A DNA stretch of 64,000 nucleotides from Membranihabitans maritimus. GTDB lineage: Bacteria > Bacteroidota > Bacteroidia > Chitinophagales > Saprospiraceae. The DNA is taken from contig NZ_JAJSLW010000019.1 of NCBI RefSeq assembly GCF_021729145.1, positions 1 to 64,000 of the forward strand, in the 5' to 3' direction. A program made the position numbers and the translations under genes. Positions 45,744 to 54,447 of the stretch are shown here, piece after piece (within the stretch, counting starts at the first letter, position 1; every line of letters starts with the position of its first letter). Under the pieces are notes generated by a model. The model saw only the letters and a list, made by a program, of their open reading frames with translations, was not told where the DNA came from and ran no database searches.

Positions 45744-46865
45744 TTAATCGGGCATTGTTTTGCTCTCTTTTAGGTACTCGGATGGGGATTTGCCCGTCAG
45801 GTTTTTGAAATTTCTATTGAAAGACGTTTTCGAGTTGAAGCCACATTCGAAGGCAAGCGACAAGAGTGTATATTTTTGATTGTCCGGATTGGTAATACGT
45901 TCCTTAAATTCTTCAATCCTCAACGTATTGATATAATCGAAGAAGTTTTTTTGTTCTACCGTATTGATGACTTGAGAAAGGGTGTTTGGATGAATTTCAA
46001 GTTCTACGGCAACCATTTTCAATGTTAGTTCAGGTGTAAGGAATAATTTATTTTGCTTCATCAATTTTACCAGTTCACAATGAATTGTTTTCAGTTGGAA
46101 ATCCGAAAGTGCTGATTTATCATATTTGGAAACTTCGGGTGCAGCATTGGATGGCTCAGCAATTTTTTTGGATTCAAAGGCGGGAGAAAGTTCCAAAATC
46201 TGTTGATTAGTAAAAACGCCTACTTGCTTAATGCCATAATACCCAATAAAAGCCACAAACAATACTACAGATGAGAAGATAATTTCATCATCAGCAAAAA
46301 ACACAAGTATCCAGATGCAAGATAAGCCGAGGACTAATCTGAAAAGCCATTGCAGGTTTATTTTTTCAATGGAGGAAAAATTGTCCTTAATCAGCTTTTT
46401 ATGGTTAACTAAAACTCGCAATGACAAAAAGGTATAGGTAATGCCAGACATTACGATTCCAATAAAAATAATGATTGATATGGTTTCAAATCCTTCACCT
46501 TCATTTTGGTAAATAAGGATTTTCTCTTCAGGGTTTAGTATTAAAAAGGGAACGGTGGCAATAAAACCAATTGCAAAGGGCAAAAAATGGGGAAACATTT
46601 TTGTTTTGGCGACCTGTTCCGAGGTAAGTGTCAACGTATAAAGAAAAAGAAAAGGCCCATGCAACAGGGGGAATGGTATTTCAAATCCCAATAGGTATGG
46701 GAACTTCAAGTATTCTTTTGAGGAAATAATCGAAAATAAAAGCAGATGCACAAAAATCACACAAAGCCATGCGAAAAGTATTTTGTCTGCACCGCTCTTT
46801 CCCTTTTTCGTCAACAAAATAAATGACAAAAAGATTGTTATGGCTATCCCGATTATGTATATCAT
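45744..46865 (-). CDS. AraC-type regulator with membrane sensor domain
   Basis: The 373-residue protein has seven hydrophobic segments in the first 230 residues (MIYIIGIAITIFLSFILLTK is the first). A C-terminal AraC DNA-binding domain (about 265-370) has LTLKMVAVELEIHPNTLSQV and LLSLAFECGFNSKTSFNRNF. It is a membrane-bound one-component regulator typical of Bacteroidota. It is upstream of and probably controls the hydrolase and outer-membrane genes in its cassette. Confidence 0.88.
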   Translation of the reverse strand: MIYIIGIAITIFLSFILLTKKGKSGADKILFAWLCVIFVHLLLFSIISSKEYLKFPYLLGFEIPFPLLHGPFLFLYTLTLTSEQVAKTKMFPHFLPFAIGFIATVPFLILNPEEKILIYQNEGEGFETISIIIFIGIVMSGITYTFLSLRVLVNHKKLIKDNFSSIEKINLQWLFRLVLGLSCIWILVFFADDEIIFSSVVLFVAFIGYYGIKQVGVFTNQQILELSPAFESKKIAEPSNAAPEVSKYDKSALSDFQLKTIHCELVKLMKQNKLFLTPELTLKMVAVELEIHPNTLSQVINTVEQKNFFDYINTLRIEEFKERITNPDNQKYTLLSLAFECGFNSKTSFNRNFKNLTGKSPSEYLKESKTMPD

Positions 46866-46887
46866 TTATTTGCAGTGTCTTTTTTTA

Positions 46888-46967
46888 GGTGGCGCACGAA
46901 CATCCAGTATAAGAAACGTTGACATCTCGAAGGGTGACAATGTTTCTTATACCCTGTTGTGTGGTCG
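46888..46967. repeat. Cassette-border palindrome S2
   Basis: The 15-bp stem GTATAAGAAACGTTG (46907-46921)/CAATGTTTCTTATAC (46938-46952) has one G-T pair. Outer arms GGCGCACGAACATCC and CCTGTTGTGTGG pair with bulged bases. The unpaired bases on one side and the GTTGTG arm recall integron attC sites. Confidence 0.6.
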
Positions 46968-46974
46968 GTTTTTA

Positions 46975-48375
46975 TTATTCAAGTATATCTTTTAGTTCTT
47001 TAATGAATTTCCATGATTCCTTTTCAATCTTTTCGGTTAAATTTCTTTTGTTATTAAAATTTGGTTCTTCAACAATTGTTTGGTCTATAATCGATAAGCT
47101 ATCATCAATTGATTCAGCTAAATGGTATTTGTTCCAATCACTATCTCTAAAAATCTTCCAATACTTTTTTCGAATGCTTTTGTTTTGACCCGATAAGCAA
47201 ATCGAAAAATACAATTCTTTATGATTTAAGATGATAACAAATTTAAGCTTTTGCTTTTTTAATTCCTCTGTTGTTAGAGAAAAGTAGGAAAAATTTGGGT
47301 CTCCTTGATAAATCTTTCCAAGCTTAAAAGTTGTGCCATACTCTTTTTGAAAAAAGAGTTTCAATTCTTTCATATAGTTTATCAATTGATGATAATCTAA
47401 GTTGTTTTCGCATTCTTGGTTTTGCGAGTTATTTTTCGACAGATTTACATTGTTAATTTCTCCAAGTTTAATATTTTCTGCTTTTTCGAGTGGAATACAA
47501 ATGTCTATTATGCATTTCTGTTCAGGATGAGTTTTGTGGTCATTATGATACATTTCAAAATAATCTCCATCTCTAAATTCGTAACCATTTTCAATGACCC
47601 AAACACACATACTTTTCCACGCTTTTGAAATTTCTTCTGCTTTAATTTCAAAATGCCCAATGATGTAAAAACCCTTTTTTAGGTTATATTGCTTAATTTC
47701 TCCGGTTGTATTAATGTTTTTAGAAATTGTTACACAAGTACTAAATCTTACTTTTGAGGTTTGAGTAGTATTAGGGTTGTCATGATAAATTGTTATTGCT
47801 TTAAAATTTGAAGTATCTAATACTCTTTTTTGACCTCCCCATTCCATCAATTTTTGAAACATACTACTTGCTTTTTCAAAGTGTCCAATATTCGATATAC
47901 TGGCAAGTTTTAATTCAGGAAGTTCTTTTGTCGTTATTTGTGCATTCATTTTAGTCCATTGTTTAATATTATTAATGGAACAAATGTATTTTTCTGATGA
48001 AAAAGGTTCTATACCAATCTTGCTAAGTAATTTTTTTCCCTCAGATTTAAATTTCGTTGGACTAATGCCGTAGTATTTCTTAAATGCTCTTGAAAAAGAA
48101 TTATCACTATTAAAACCGTATTTATAGGCTAAGTCTTTTAAAGAAGGATTTGGTTTAATCAATACAATTGAGGCAATGCGTTCAATCCTCTTTCTATTGA
48201 CGTATTCATTTAGCCTTTCGTTTACGACAGTCAAAAATACTCTATGAAAATGGTAAGCTGAATAATGGGCTTTCTTAGATAAAAATTCAAGTGATAGGTT
48301 AGTATCAAGATTATTTTCAATGAAATCCAAGACGATATTTATTCGTTTGAGGTATTCTTGCCTTGTTTCATTCAT
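46975..48375 (-). CDS. AraC regulator with GyrI-like and C-terminal domains
   Basis: The 466-residue protein has an N-terminal AraC double HTH (residues 1-115: LSLEFLSKKAHYSAYHFHRV and LKDLAYKYGFNSDNSFSRAF). A GyrI-like effector-binding domain follows at about 140-300 (ELPELKLASISNIGHFEKAS; YEFRDGDYFEMYHNDHKTHP). A C-terminal domain of about 130 residues has FVIILNHKELYFSICLSGQN; I cannot name it firmly, though DUF7000-like proteins share such a phrase. It is a single-gene cassette between two border palindromes. Confidence 0.85.
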   Translation of the reverse strand: MNETRQEYLKRINIVLDFIENNLDTNLSLEFLSKKAHYSAYHFHRVFLTVVNERLNEYVNRKRIERIASIVLIKPNPSLKDLAYKYGFNSDNSFSRAFKKYYGISPTKFKSEGKKLLSKIGIEPFSSEKYICSINNIKQWTKMNAQITTKELPELKLASISNIGHFEKASSMFQKLMEWGGQKRVLDTSNFKAITIYHDNPNTTQTSKVRFSTCVTISKNINTTGEIKQYNLKKGFYIIGHFEIKAEEISKAWKSMCVWVIENGYEFRDGDYFEMYHNDHKTHPEQKCIIDICIPLEKAENIKLGEINNVNLSKNNSQNQECENNLDYHQLINYMKELKLFFQKEYGTTFKLGKIYQGDPNFSYFSLTTEELKKQKLKFVIILNHKELYFSICLSGQNKSIRKKYWKIFRDSDWNKYHLAESIDDSLSIIDQTIVEEPNFNNKRNLTEKIEKESWKFIKELKDILE

Positions 48376-48401
48376 TTCATTTTTATTTTTTTTTCAAATG
48401 C

Positions 48402-48533
48402 CACATAACGGTCAAGTATTAGCGTAGTGCGGGATTACAAGACACTTCACTTTCGGTTTGCTGAAATGTTTGTTACTATTCACTCTTTAAATTTAGCACT
48501 TTCGCCCGCATTATGCTTACACGGTGTTGTGCG
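48402..48533. repeat. Cassette-border palindrome S3
   Basis: The left arm has ACATAACGGTC and AGTGCGGG; the right arm has CCCGCATTATGCTTACACGG and GTTGTGCG. The arms pair with interruptions. The right arm is nearly identical to S1, and the left arm resembles S5 (TAGTGCGG, CACTTCACTTTC). Confidence 0.65.
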
Positions 48534-48546
48534 TTCGTATTTCTTT

Positions 48547-49623
48547 TCAATGCCATTTATCAAATGTTTTCCCGTTGAATTTATAAACACCACCTTCTGC
48601 CATTCCAAAAAGCAAGTTTTTGTTTTGGTCTTCATAAATGTCATATATCATTTGAGATGTCAATTTTGTGTCAATTATGTAGTTTGTCAGCGTTTTACCG
48701 TCAAATTTCCAAGCTCCTGAATCTCTATCTCCAAACCAAATATTTTCCTGACTATCCTCTGTAATGGAAAAAACAGCTTGTAGTCCAGTGTTTCTAGTAA
48801 ACTGTTTACTTAGGGCGTTCGCTTCATAGTCATTCATTGGGATGAATTTTCCCTGCTCTTTGGAAAAGTTTATGATTGAGTTTCCACTTTTAAGCATAAC
48901 GCCAATTCCATTATTACCAATCCAAAGTCTGCCTTGGGAATCTTCTAGAATACTTCTTACGTGCATTTTTTCAGAATCTTCCGTAAGTCTTAGTGTTTCA
49001 TCATTAATCGTTGTAATCTCACTGCCGTTGTAGCCAAAAACACCCGCATAAGTACCCAACCAAAGCAGATCATTCTTTCCTTCTGAAATACTTGTTACAG
49101 CATATGTGCTTCCGGAAGTTATATTTTTTGAAGTAGGGAATGGCAAATAAATCAATTTTAGTCCATCATGTTTATAAACGCCTTGTTTTGTGCCAGCATT
49201 AAACCATAAATCACCGTCTTTTTTCGTCCATTTACTTTCCAAGTTTCCAATTGGAGAGTGGGTTTTAATAGTTTTTCCATCGTAACTACTCACACCATTT
49301 GCCGTTCCAAACCAAATAGTTCCGTTCTCATCTTCCTGAATGGAACGAATTTGATTGTCAGCTAATCCTTCATTGGTTGTAAAGTATTCAAATGATTTTC
49401 CATTATAAAAACTTACCCCTTCATTATGACTTCCCAACCAATAATTTCCTTTGCTGTCTTGGAAGATTGCACGTATTCCCGAGGTAAACGTTAAGGTGTC
49501 GGAATTTGAAGTGGCCACTAATTCAGGTTGGTTAATCTCCTTTTCTGTTGATTTCTTTTCAGCACAAGAAAAGTTTAGAGTCAATATGAGTATGATGTAG
49601 ATCAATTCTATTTTTTTGTTCAT
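48547..49623 (-). CDS. Two-component-regulator propeller lipoprotein
   Basis: The protein has 358 residues from the ATG at 49623. The signal has lipobox N-F-S-C followed by AEKKS. The mature protein is built of about seven repeats of the type DSKGNYWLGSHNEGVSFYNG and EDENGTIWFGTANGVSSYDG, the propeller blades of hybrid two-component sensors. No kinase follows. It is probably an extracytoplasmic ligand-binding propeller, in a single-gene cassette between S3 and S4. Confidence 0.85.
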   Translation of the reverse strand: MNKKIELIYIILILTLNFSCAEKKSTEKEINQPELVATSNSDTLTFTSGIRAIFQDSKGNYWLGSHNEGVSFYNGKSFEYFTTNEGLADNQIRSIQEDENGTIWFGTANGVSSYDGKTIKTHSPIGNLESKWTKKDGDLWFNAGTKQGVYKHDGLKLIYLPFPTSKNITSGSTYAVTSISEGKNDLLWLGTYAGVFGYNGSEITTINDETLRLTEDSEKMHVRSILEDSQGRLWIGNNGIGVMLKSGNSIINFSKEQGKFIPMNDYEANALSKQFTRNTGLQAVFSITEDSQENIWFGDRDSGAWKFDGKTLTNYIIDTKLTSQMIYDIYEDQNKNLLFGMAEGGVYKFNGKTFDKWH

Positions 49624-49645
49624 TTCGGGTTTTTCTAATATGATA

Positions 49646-49767
49646 CACAACGTACTAATATATCTCATTTTATCAGACATAGCCAACACTATAGGATGAA
49701 TATGTCTATATTTAGTATCTTTTATTGCCAATCTACAGCTCAATCAAAGGGACTCTTTATCGTTGTG
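49646..49767. repeat. Cassette-border palindrome S4
   Basis: CACAACG at 49646-49652 and CGTTGTG at 49761-49767 face each other as inverted arms. The left arm starts about 20 bp upstream of the propeller gene. The interior is degenerate. Confidence 0.5.
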
Positions 49768-49948
49768 AAGGCTCTTTGTACTTACATGGGTATACACTCC
49801 CTAATGTAACTAATTAAATTCAAAGACTGACCTTTATTCATAAAATTATCTACCGAATTGTATATATGGAGGTGTTAAATATTTGAAATTAATATCATTA
49901 TTCCAAATAGGATATGGCGATTCTGAAGGTGTGAATAGAAATGTTATA
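49768..49948. other. Gene-free segment
   Basis: About 180 bases with nothing recognisable. With S4 and the following 180-bp repeat it forms a 550-bp gap. Confidence 0.4.
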
Positions 49949-50128
49949 ACCTTCTCCTTAATGCATAGTGACCCTCTATTTTTTTATATCTCCGGACTAT
50001 TTGGTTTTTTCGGATAGGAGTGGACCGGGAATGGCTGAATTTTATAGGTAATAGGGTGGGGAACAGGAAGGGAGAGCGGATTGACAGGGTTTCAGTCACG
50101 TAACCTTACAGAATAGGAACCAGGGGGT
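49949..50128 (+). repeat. 180-bp interspersed repeat, copy 2
   Basis: This copy matches 41397-41576. It ends in GGGGGTCAACATACC, which resembles the GGGGTCA(G/A)(T/C)ATACTCCGG units at 57172-57327. It abuts the start of the duplicated DoxX/HxlR module. Confidence 0.8.
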
Positions 50129-50171
50129 CAACATACCCGCATTACATATAACCTGTGCTAGCGGCTGCCTT

Positions 50172-50570
50172 TTATTTTTTCGGTTCTATGGGAGCTTTTT
50201 TCTGTCTTCCCCAGGCAATAAATATAGCAGAAAGTAAAATGAATATGTTAAATCCTATTTGGTTTTCTTCTCCTCTTATAATGTGAAATATAATTGCTGA
50301 AATCATTAGAGCTATTGTGCCATAGGCAGCATATATTGTCATTTTTGGTTGAATTCGAAGTAGGGAAGGCAAGGTCAATCCGAAACCTGCTAATAAGTCA
50401 AAAATGCCTGAAATAGTAACTAATTCAGGGTTTTCTTTTATCCATAACCAAGGTAGTTCATTTGGCCGAAATAATTTCATTCCACCTGCCCAAATAAATG
50501 TTACAGCCAAAAGGACCTGAAATATCCATAAGGCAATAGTAAGCACTTTGGTTTTCATTTGATTCGTCAT
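50172..50570 (-). CDS. DoxX family membrane protein
   Basis: The 132-residue protein has four hydrophobic segments (about 8-28, 50-70, 77-95, 103-122). The DoxX phrase TFIWAGGMKLFRPNELPWLW lies after the first. It is divergent from the HxlR regulator gene, with about 100 bp between, so it is probably repressed by it. A second copy at 60355 carries an in-frame insertion. Confidence 0.88.
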   Translation of the reverse strand: MTNQMKTKVLTIALWIFQVLLAVTFIWAGGMKLFRPNELPWLWIKENPELVTISGIFDLLAGFGLTLPSLLRIQPKMTIYAAYGTIALMISAIIFHIIRGEENQIGFNIFILLSAIFIAWGRQKKAPIEPKK

Positions 50571-50642
50571 TGTATGTATGTTTTTAGTTTATGCAACACG
50601 AAATTATGTACATTTACTATCAAATTTATATTACTATATTGT

Positions 50643-50658
50643 TGGATAGCACTATCCA
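50643..50658. promoter_or_regulatory. Probable HxlR operator, copy 1
   Basis: TGGATAG-CA-CTATCCA is a perfect 7-bp inverted repeat in the divergent doxX-hxlR promoter, about 30 bp before the hxlR start. A further ACTATC lies upstream. It is conserved in the duplicate at 60973-60988. Binding is inferred. Confidence 0.55.
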
Positions 50659-50689
50659 TTAGGAAAGTAATGTGTTTAAAATTGAAATT

Positions 50690-51028
50690 ATGTTGTCAAA
50701 AGGTGGTTGTCCAAAAACAATGCTTTCCATTAAAGATGCTCTTGAGGTTCTTGAAGGGAAATGGAAATTATTGATTTTATTTTCTTTATCTGGTGGTCCA
50801 AAACGATTTAAAGAGATAAGTAGGGAAGTTGTTGGTATAACAGATAAAACCTTATCAAAAGAACTGAAACTGTTGGTAACAAATCAATTAGTTAAAAGAG
50901 AAGTGTTTGACACTTTTCCTCCAAAAGTCCAATATTCAATCACGGAACACGGAATGTCTTTGGAAAAAGTCTTGGACGAATTACATTTTTGGGGTTTGTT
51001 TCACAGAAAAAAAATAATCGGAAAATAG
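50690..51028 (+). CDS. HxlR family transcriptional regulator
   Basis: The protein has 112 residues from the ATG at 50690; a GTG at 50672 is possible. The winged helix has LEVLEGKWKLLILFSLSGGP and the recognition part GITDKTLSKELKLLVTNQLV, and the N-terminal Cys in G-G-C-P typical of redox-sensing HxlR proteins. It is divergent from doxX. The copy at 61020 encodes the same protein. Confidence 0.88.
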   Translation: MLSKGGCPKTMLSIKDALEVLEGKWKLLILFSLSGGPKRFKEISREVVGITDKTLSKELKLLVTNQLVKREVFDTFPPKVQYSITEHGMSLEKVLDELHFWGLFHRKKIIGK

Positions 51029-51424
51029 CTTCTTTCGATGGGTTCTTTTCGATTGCCGATAATTGGTTTATATTACGTACCTTTCTTCCTCATTATTTCA
51101 ATGTAGGTTCGTAACAGGGAATTTGCCAACGGGACCGGATGGTTATTCTCATTTTCCCCTTTTACAATCGTTTGGCACCAATCGAACCGAAATGGCTGGC
51201 ACAAATTGAACCGTTGTATCCACTCAGAAAATCCGTCACCGAAAAAATAACCGCTCAAGCCGTCACCTGGCTGACGCACCGCCTCAGCCCGGAAAATAAA
51301 CAAAAATTTTTACGCAAAAAAGACGGGGTGTAGTACATGGTTACTGACTAAGTTGATAAAAAGACCCGAACGGTAGAAAAATCCGGTTTTGACCTGCTAA
51401 GTAAAAAGAAGGCGGGTGCGGCAA
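51029..51424. other. Gene-free region with repeat scars
   Basis: About 400 bases. It holds an IS21-end-like motif (about 51187-51220) and a block (51231-51345) related to 55082-55212. A short plus-strand frame near 51139-51333 reads SPENKQKFLRKKDGV at its end, which the other copy also partly keeps; it may be a relic of a transposon gene. Confidence 0.45.
51231..51345 (+). repeat. Diverged 120-bp repeat, copy 1
   Basis: It runs from ATCCGTCAC to GGTTACT and shares CGAAAATAA-like and AAAAAAGACGGGGT blocks in order with 55082-55212. Confidence 0.55.
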
Positions 51425-51622
51425 TCATTCTTCTTCATATGATAATGGCACTGTTACTTCGCCGAACTCTATACTATATTCAGTTTCATTATAATCTGCA
51501 AATCCTTCTTCCTTGAAAAATTCCCCGAGTTTTGTTTTAATTACTTTAATTGATGATTTCTCTCGATCAGAAAATTTATTCTGATTTTTTTCCAAGAATT
51601 TAATCCGTTCTGGAGCTCTAAC
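51425..51622 (-). pseudogene. C-terminal fragment of an unknown protein
   Basis: An open frame of about 65 codons without a start reads RAPERIKFLEKNQNKFSDRE and ends TVPLSYEEE. It is fused in a different frame to the cut end of the hsdM fragment, so it marks a deletion junction. I do not recognise the protein. Confidence 0.5.
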
Positions 51623-51755
51623 AGGTGAATTTATCCACCATTTTCAGGAACAGCAAATAAGTTAACTGTTCCAGGTAATCGCCATAGCTTACCCCGTCAT
51701 CACGAAGCACATGGACGAAGCTCCAGACTTTTGATATGATACTTGATTCTGTCAT
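51618..51755 (-). pseudogene. hsdM 5' fragment (second type I system)
   Basis: An ATG at 51755 opens MTESSIISKVWSFVHVLRDD followed by GVSYGDYLEQLTYLLFLKMV, the characteristic N-terminus of type I methyltransferase subunits. It stops after 45 codons at the deletion junction. It overlaps the Fic/DOC stop by four bases (ATGA). RhuM-Fic/DOC genes are commonly embedded in type I loci, so this is the stump of such an operon. Confidence 0.75.
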
Positions 51756-52126
51756 GCTGATGATTTGTTTCTGTTGAGAATGCTAATAATCAATTTTTTT
51801 ACAGTGTCCATTTCTTCCGACTTGCTGGAAGCTACAAACAGCGTAAGGCTTGCCAGTGCTTCATTGCTGATAATATGGTCGCCTTCTTTATTTCGTAGCA
51901 TATTGTTTCGTTCAAGGAACAGTAAAAAGGAAGCGGCTGCAATACGCTTATTACCATCGACAAATGAATGGTTCTTAATAATCAGATAAAGTAAAGTGGC
52001 TGCTTTTTCCTCAAGGGTCGGGTAGAAATCTTCATCTCCGAAACCTTTGCTGATCTGATTGATAGAGCTTTGAAAGCCCTTGTCTTTCTCTTTTCCGAAA
52101 ACACCGGAGTCGAACTCAGCTTTCAT
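51752..52126 (-). pseudogene. RhuM-Fic/DOC protein, C-terminal part
   Basis: This is the Fic/DOC domain with the motif HSFVDGNKRIAAASFLLFLE (HxFxDGNKR) and the tail MDTVKKLIISILNRN. The frame continues upstream as T-L-E-E-Y-L-E-L-I-E-Q-M-K to the edge of an inserted element at 52158. Joined to the part at 52317-52899 it would give a normal protein of about 330 residues. It might still be translated from the internal ATG at 52126. Confidence 0.85.
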
Positions 52127-52158
52127 TTGTTCAATAAGTTCAAGGTATTCCTCTAGTG

Positions 52159-52316
52159 TTTCGTTTTATAAATAAGATGCGTTATTGACGAGGCTATTTT
52201 TGGTCAGGTCGAAGAAGCGAAACCGCACATAGCCATAGCTACGTAAGGATTTCGATGATGAAGACATGGCCAAAAAAGAAACCATCAATAACGTATAGAA
52301 TTTGTGAAAAGAAGCA
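52159..52316. mobile_element. Small inverted-repeat element (MITE-like) in the RhuM-Fic/DOC gene
   Basis: 158 bp flanked by CTAGTG on both sides (52153-52158 and 52317-52322). The ends are imperfect inverted repeats of about 30 bp; the inner arms are ATGCGTTATTGA and, on the other strand, ATACGTTATTGA. It has no transposase. Removing it and one CTAGTG restores an uninterrupted reading frame (F-P-A-L-E-E-Y). The core CATAGCCATAGCTACG is shared with the element at 60395. Confidence 0.8.
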
Positions 52317-52899
52317 CTAGTGCTGGAAATTTTGCCTTTCTTTTGCTCAGGCCCTTTGTGTCCAGTCTTTCATGGTCGTAGTCGTCCAGCAGGTCCAGGC
52401 CTTTTGAGAATTGTTGTAACCACCCATGTCCTTCCGATGTGGCTTTTTCTTCAATGGCCCTGCTTAAAATCTGGATGCCGGTTTTCAACTGGTGGACTTC
52501 CTGTTGTTTTTGGGCCAGTCTCTTTTCGTTGATTGCATATCCTTGCACCAGATAGTCTTTCAGTTGCTGGGTAGCCCATTGACGGAATTGCGTTCCTCTT
52601 TTGGAATTCACACGGTATCCGACTGATATAATTGCATCAAGGTTGTAAAACTGTATCTTCCTGCGAACGTTTCGATTACCTTCTTTTTGAACTACCGAGT
52701 ATTTCTCGGTAGTTGCTTGTTCATCCAGTTCACCTTCAGCATATATGTTTTTCAGGTGTAACCCAATCGTATCAGTATCTTTTTCAAACAATTCTGCCAT
52801 TTGTCTTTGTGAAAGCCAAAGGGTATCCTGCTCTAATTTTACATGGATTTCAGCACCCGTTTCAGACTTGTATATTTCGATTTCTCCTTTATTCATCAA
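52285..52899 (-). pseudogene. RhuM-Fic/DOC protein, N-terminal part
   Basis: The RhuM domain (residues about 8-130) has VKLEQDTLWLSQRQMAELFE, then RRKIQFYNLDAIISVGYRVN and the conserved linker GLDLLDDYDHERLDTKGLSK. Genuine sequence ends at 52317; the last dozen codons come from the inserted element. RhuM proteins are often linked to type I restriction loci. The start is MMNKGEI or the next ATG at 52896. Confidence 0.85.
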
Positions 52900-53665
52900 T
52901 GGTTTTTTTCAGCTTTTACAGGGGCCATACTTTTTCCGAAGGATCTGATTTTTCAGGTAATGATATCATTTAACTAATCATTTATCCTCTCCGACCAATC
53001 ACTGCCCCACCAACCAACTACTTTTATATTCCGTATTTTGTGACTCCGCATATACCCTTGCAAAATAACGATAGTATCGGAATTATGAAAATGTCCTGCC
53101 GGATGCAAACGGACACACTCCTTAAATGAGACCTGGCACTCTTGTAATGACTACTTCCTTTCCCCGACTCAGCACTCACCAACTCACCAACTCATACACT
53201 CACTGACTCACTAACCCCGATCCCGATAGCTATATGGGAGGGCAAACCTGTCTGCCTGCGAATAATGAATTTAAATGTAACCAGGCAGGCTCACCGACTA
53301 ATCAACTCAAGGACCCCGAAAAACCCAGATCCAGACCCAGACCCAGACGGGCACGGCGGGCACGGAGGACAGGTGGGGGCAAGCATGGCACGCTGGGTAA
53401 CTTCGTAACTCATAGCTCGCACCTCGCTAATGGCAAAAACTCACAAACTCATCCACTCAAGGACTCACCGACTAATCAGGGAGCATCCAGGCGATCCCCC
53501 GAGTCCTCGGGGTCTGCCGGGATACATGCAGGCTGATAGCACCTGTACTGGCTATACCTGCCTCAGCTGTAGCAGGCTCCGACTTCTCTAGGTTGGAAGG
53601 ATTTGTCGAAATGAAGGCAGGAACAAAATCATAAGATTGAAGAATCTGTATTACTTTAGCGTTGG
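52900..53665. other. Gene-free region with low-complexity tracts
   Basis: About 765 bases. It holds ACTCACCAACTCACC-type tracts (about 53160-53220 and 53425-53480), a CCAGA(C/T)CCAGACCCAGAC run (about 53324-53350) and inverted arms CCTGTCTGCCTG/CAGGCAGG (about 53248-53290). Open frames here are products of these repeats. No gene is called. Confidence 0.55.
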
Positions 53666-54421
53666 TTATTCGCTTTGGTTTATTAGTAATTTCAATTCTT
53701 CCTTGCTCGGCAATATGGTTTTATATCGGCTCGCAAATATATGTTCATTGTTCTCGGGTAAAGTGTATTCCACTATCGATTCGCTTTTGTTTTGGCAAAG
53801 TACTATCCCAATGGTTTTATTTTCATCTTCCAATTTTATTTCCCGGTCGTAATAGTTCACATACATTTGCATTTGTCCAAGGTCTTGGTGTATCAATTCA
53901 CCGATTTTCAAGTCAATCAACACAAAACATTTTAAGAGTCTATTATAAAAAACCAAATCTATCCAAAAATGCTTGCCGTCAAAGGAAATTCGTTTTTGTC
54001 GGGCTACAAAGGTGAATCCATTTCCAAGTTCCAATAAAAAGTGTTCAAGTTTGTCAATTAATTCTTGCTCTAATTGGCTTTCCGAATATGAAGAATGTTC
54101 AGGCAACCCTAAAAACTCTAAAATAAAAGGGTCTTTTACGGCATCTTTGGGCTTTTCAAGTACCAATCCTTTTTCCGAAAGTTCTTTTACTTTGTCTTTG
54201 TCCCGACTCAATACAAGACGAGTATAAAGTGCGGAATCATATTGACGTCCTAATTCTCTTGCGCTCCAATTGTTTTTAAATGATTCAATTTCATAGAATT
54301 CACGCTCATTTTTATCATCAATCCGCATTAGTTTCAAGTAGTGTGACCAACTTAGTTTGAAGTGGGCAGACTGAGTTGGTTGAATGGATTTTTCAGGTAA
54401 TGTTTGCGGGTTATTTTTCAA
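53666..54421 (-). pseudogene. DUF1016 (YhcG-type) nuclease, C-terminal part
   Basis: 251 residues holding the C-terminal PD-(D/E)xK nuclease: WIDLVFYNRLLKCFVLIDLK followed by HQDLGQMQMYVNYYDR. The usual E-x-K position reads D-L-K. The frame continues upstream as K-G-Q-T-L-S-D-D-L to the edge of a 296-bp insertion at 54447. The matching N-terminal half is at 54749-55025. DUF1016 proteins are often found near restriction genes; their role is unclear. Confidence 0.85.
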
Positions 54422-54447
54422 ATCGTCAGACAGTGTCTGACCTTTTG

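Larger units (their letters stand above)
50135..51221. repeat. Duplicated DoxX/HxlR module, copy 1
   Basis: 1087 bp almost identical to 60304-61551, apart from a 162-bp insertion in the other copy, a one-base homopolymer difference and a few substitutions. The left edge is the right arm of a cassette-border palindrome (CCCGCATTACATATAACC). The right edge is an IS21-end-like motif (CCGAAATGGCTGGCACA). Confidence 0.9.

Noticed and set aside
51139-51333. 65-codon frame ending LSPENKQKFLRKKDGV taken as a transposase tail
   Set aside because: It begins inside the duplicated module's repeat scar and lacks any catalytic motif; kept only as part of a repeat.
53150-53560. ACTCACCAACTCACC and CCAGACCCAGAC tracts considered as a CRISPR or coding repeat
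   Set aside because: Units are short and irregular with no unique spacers of constant length; this is low-complexity DNA.
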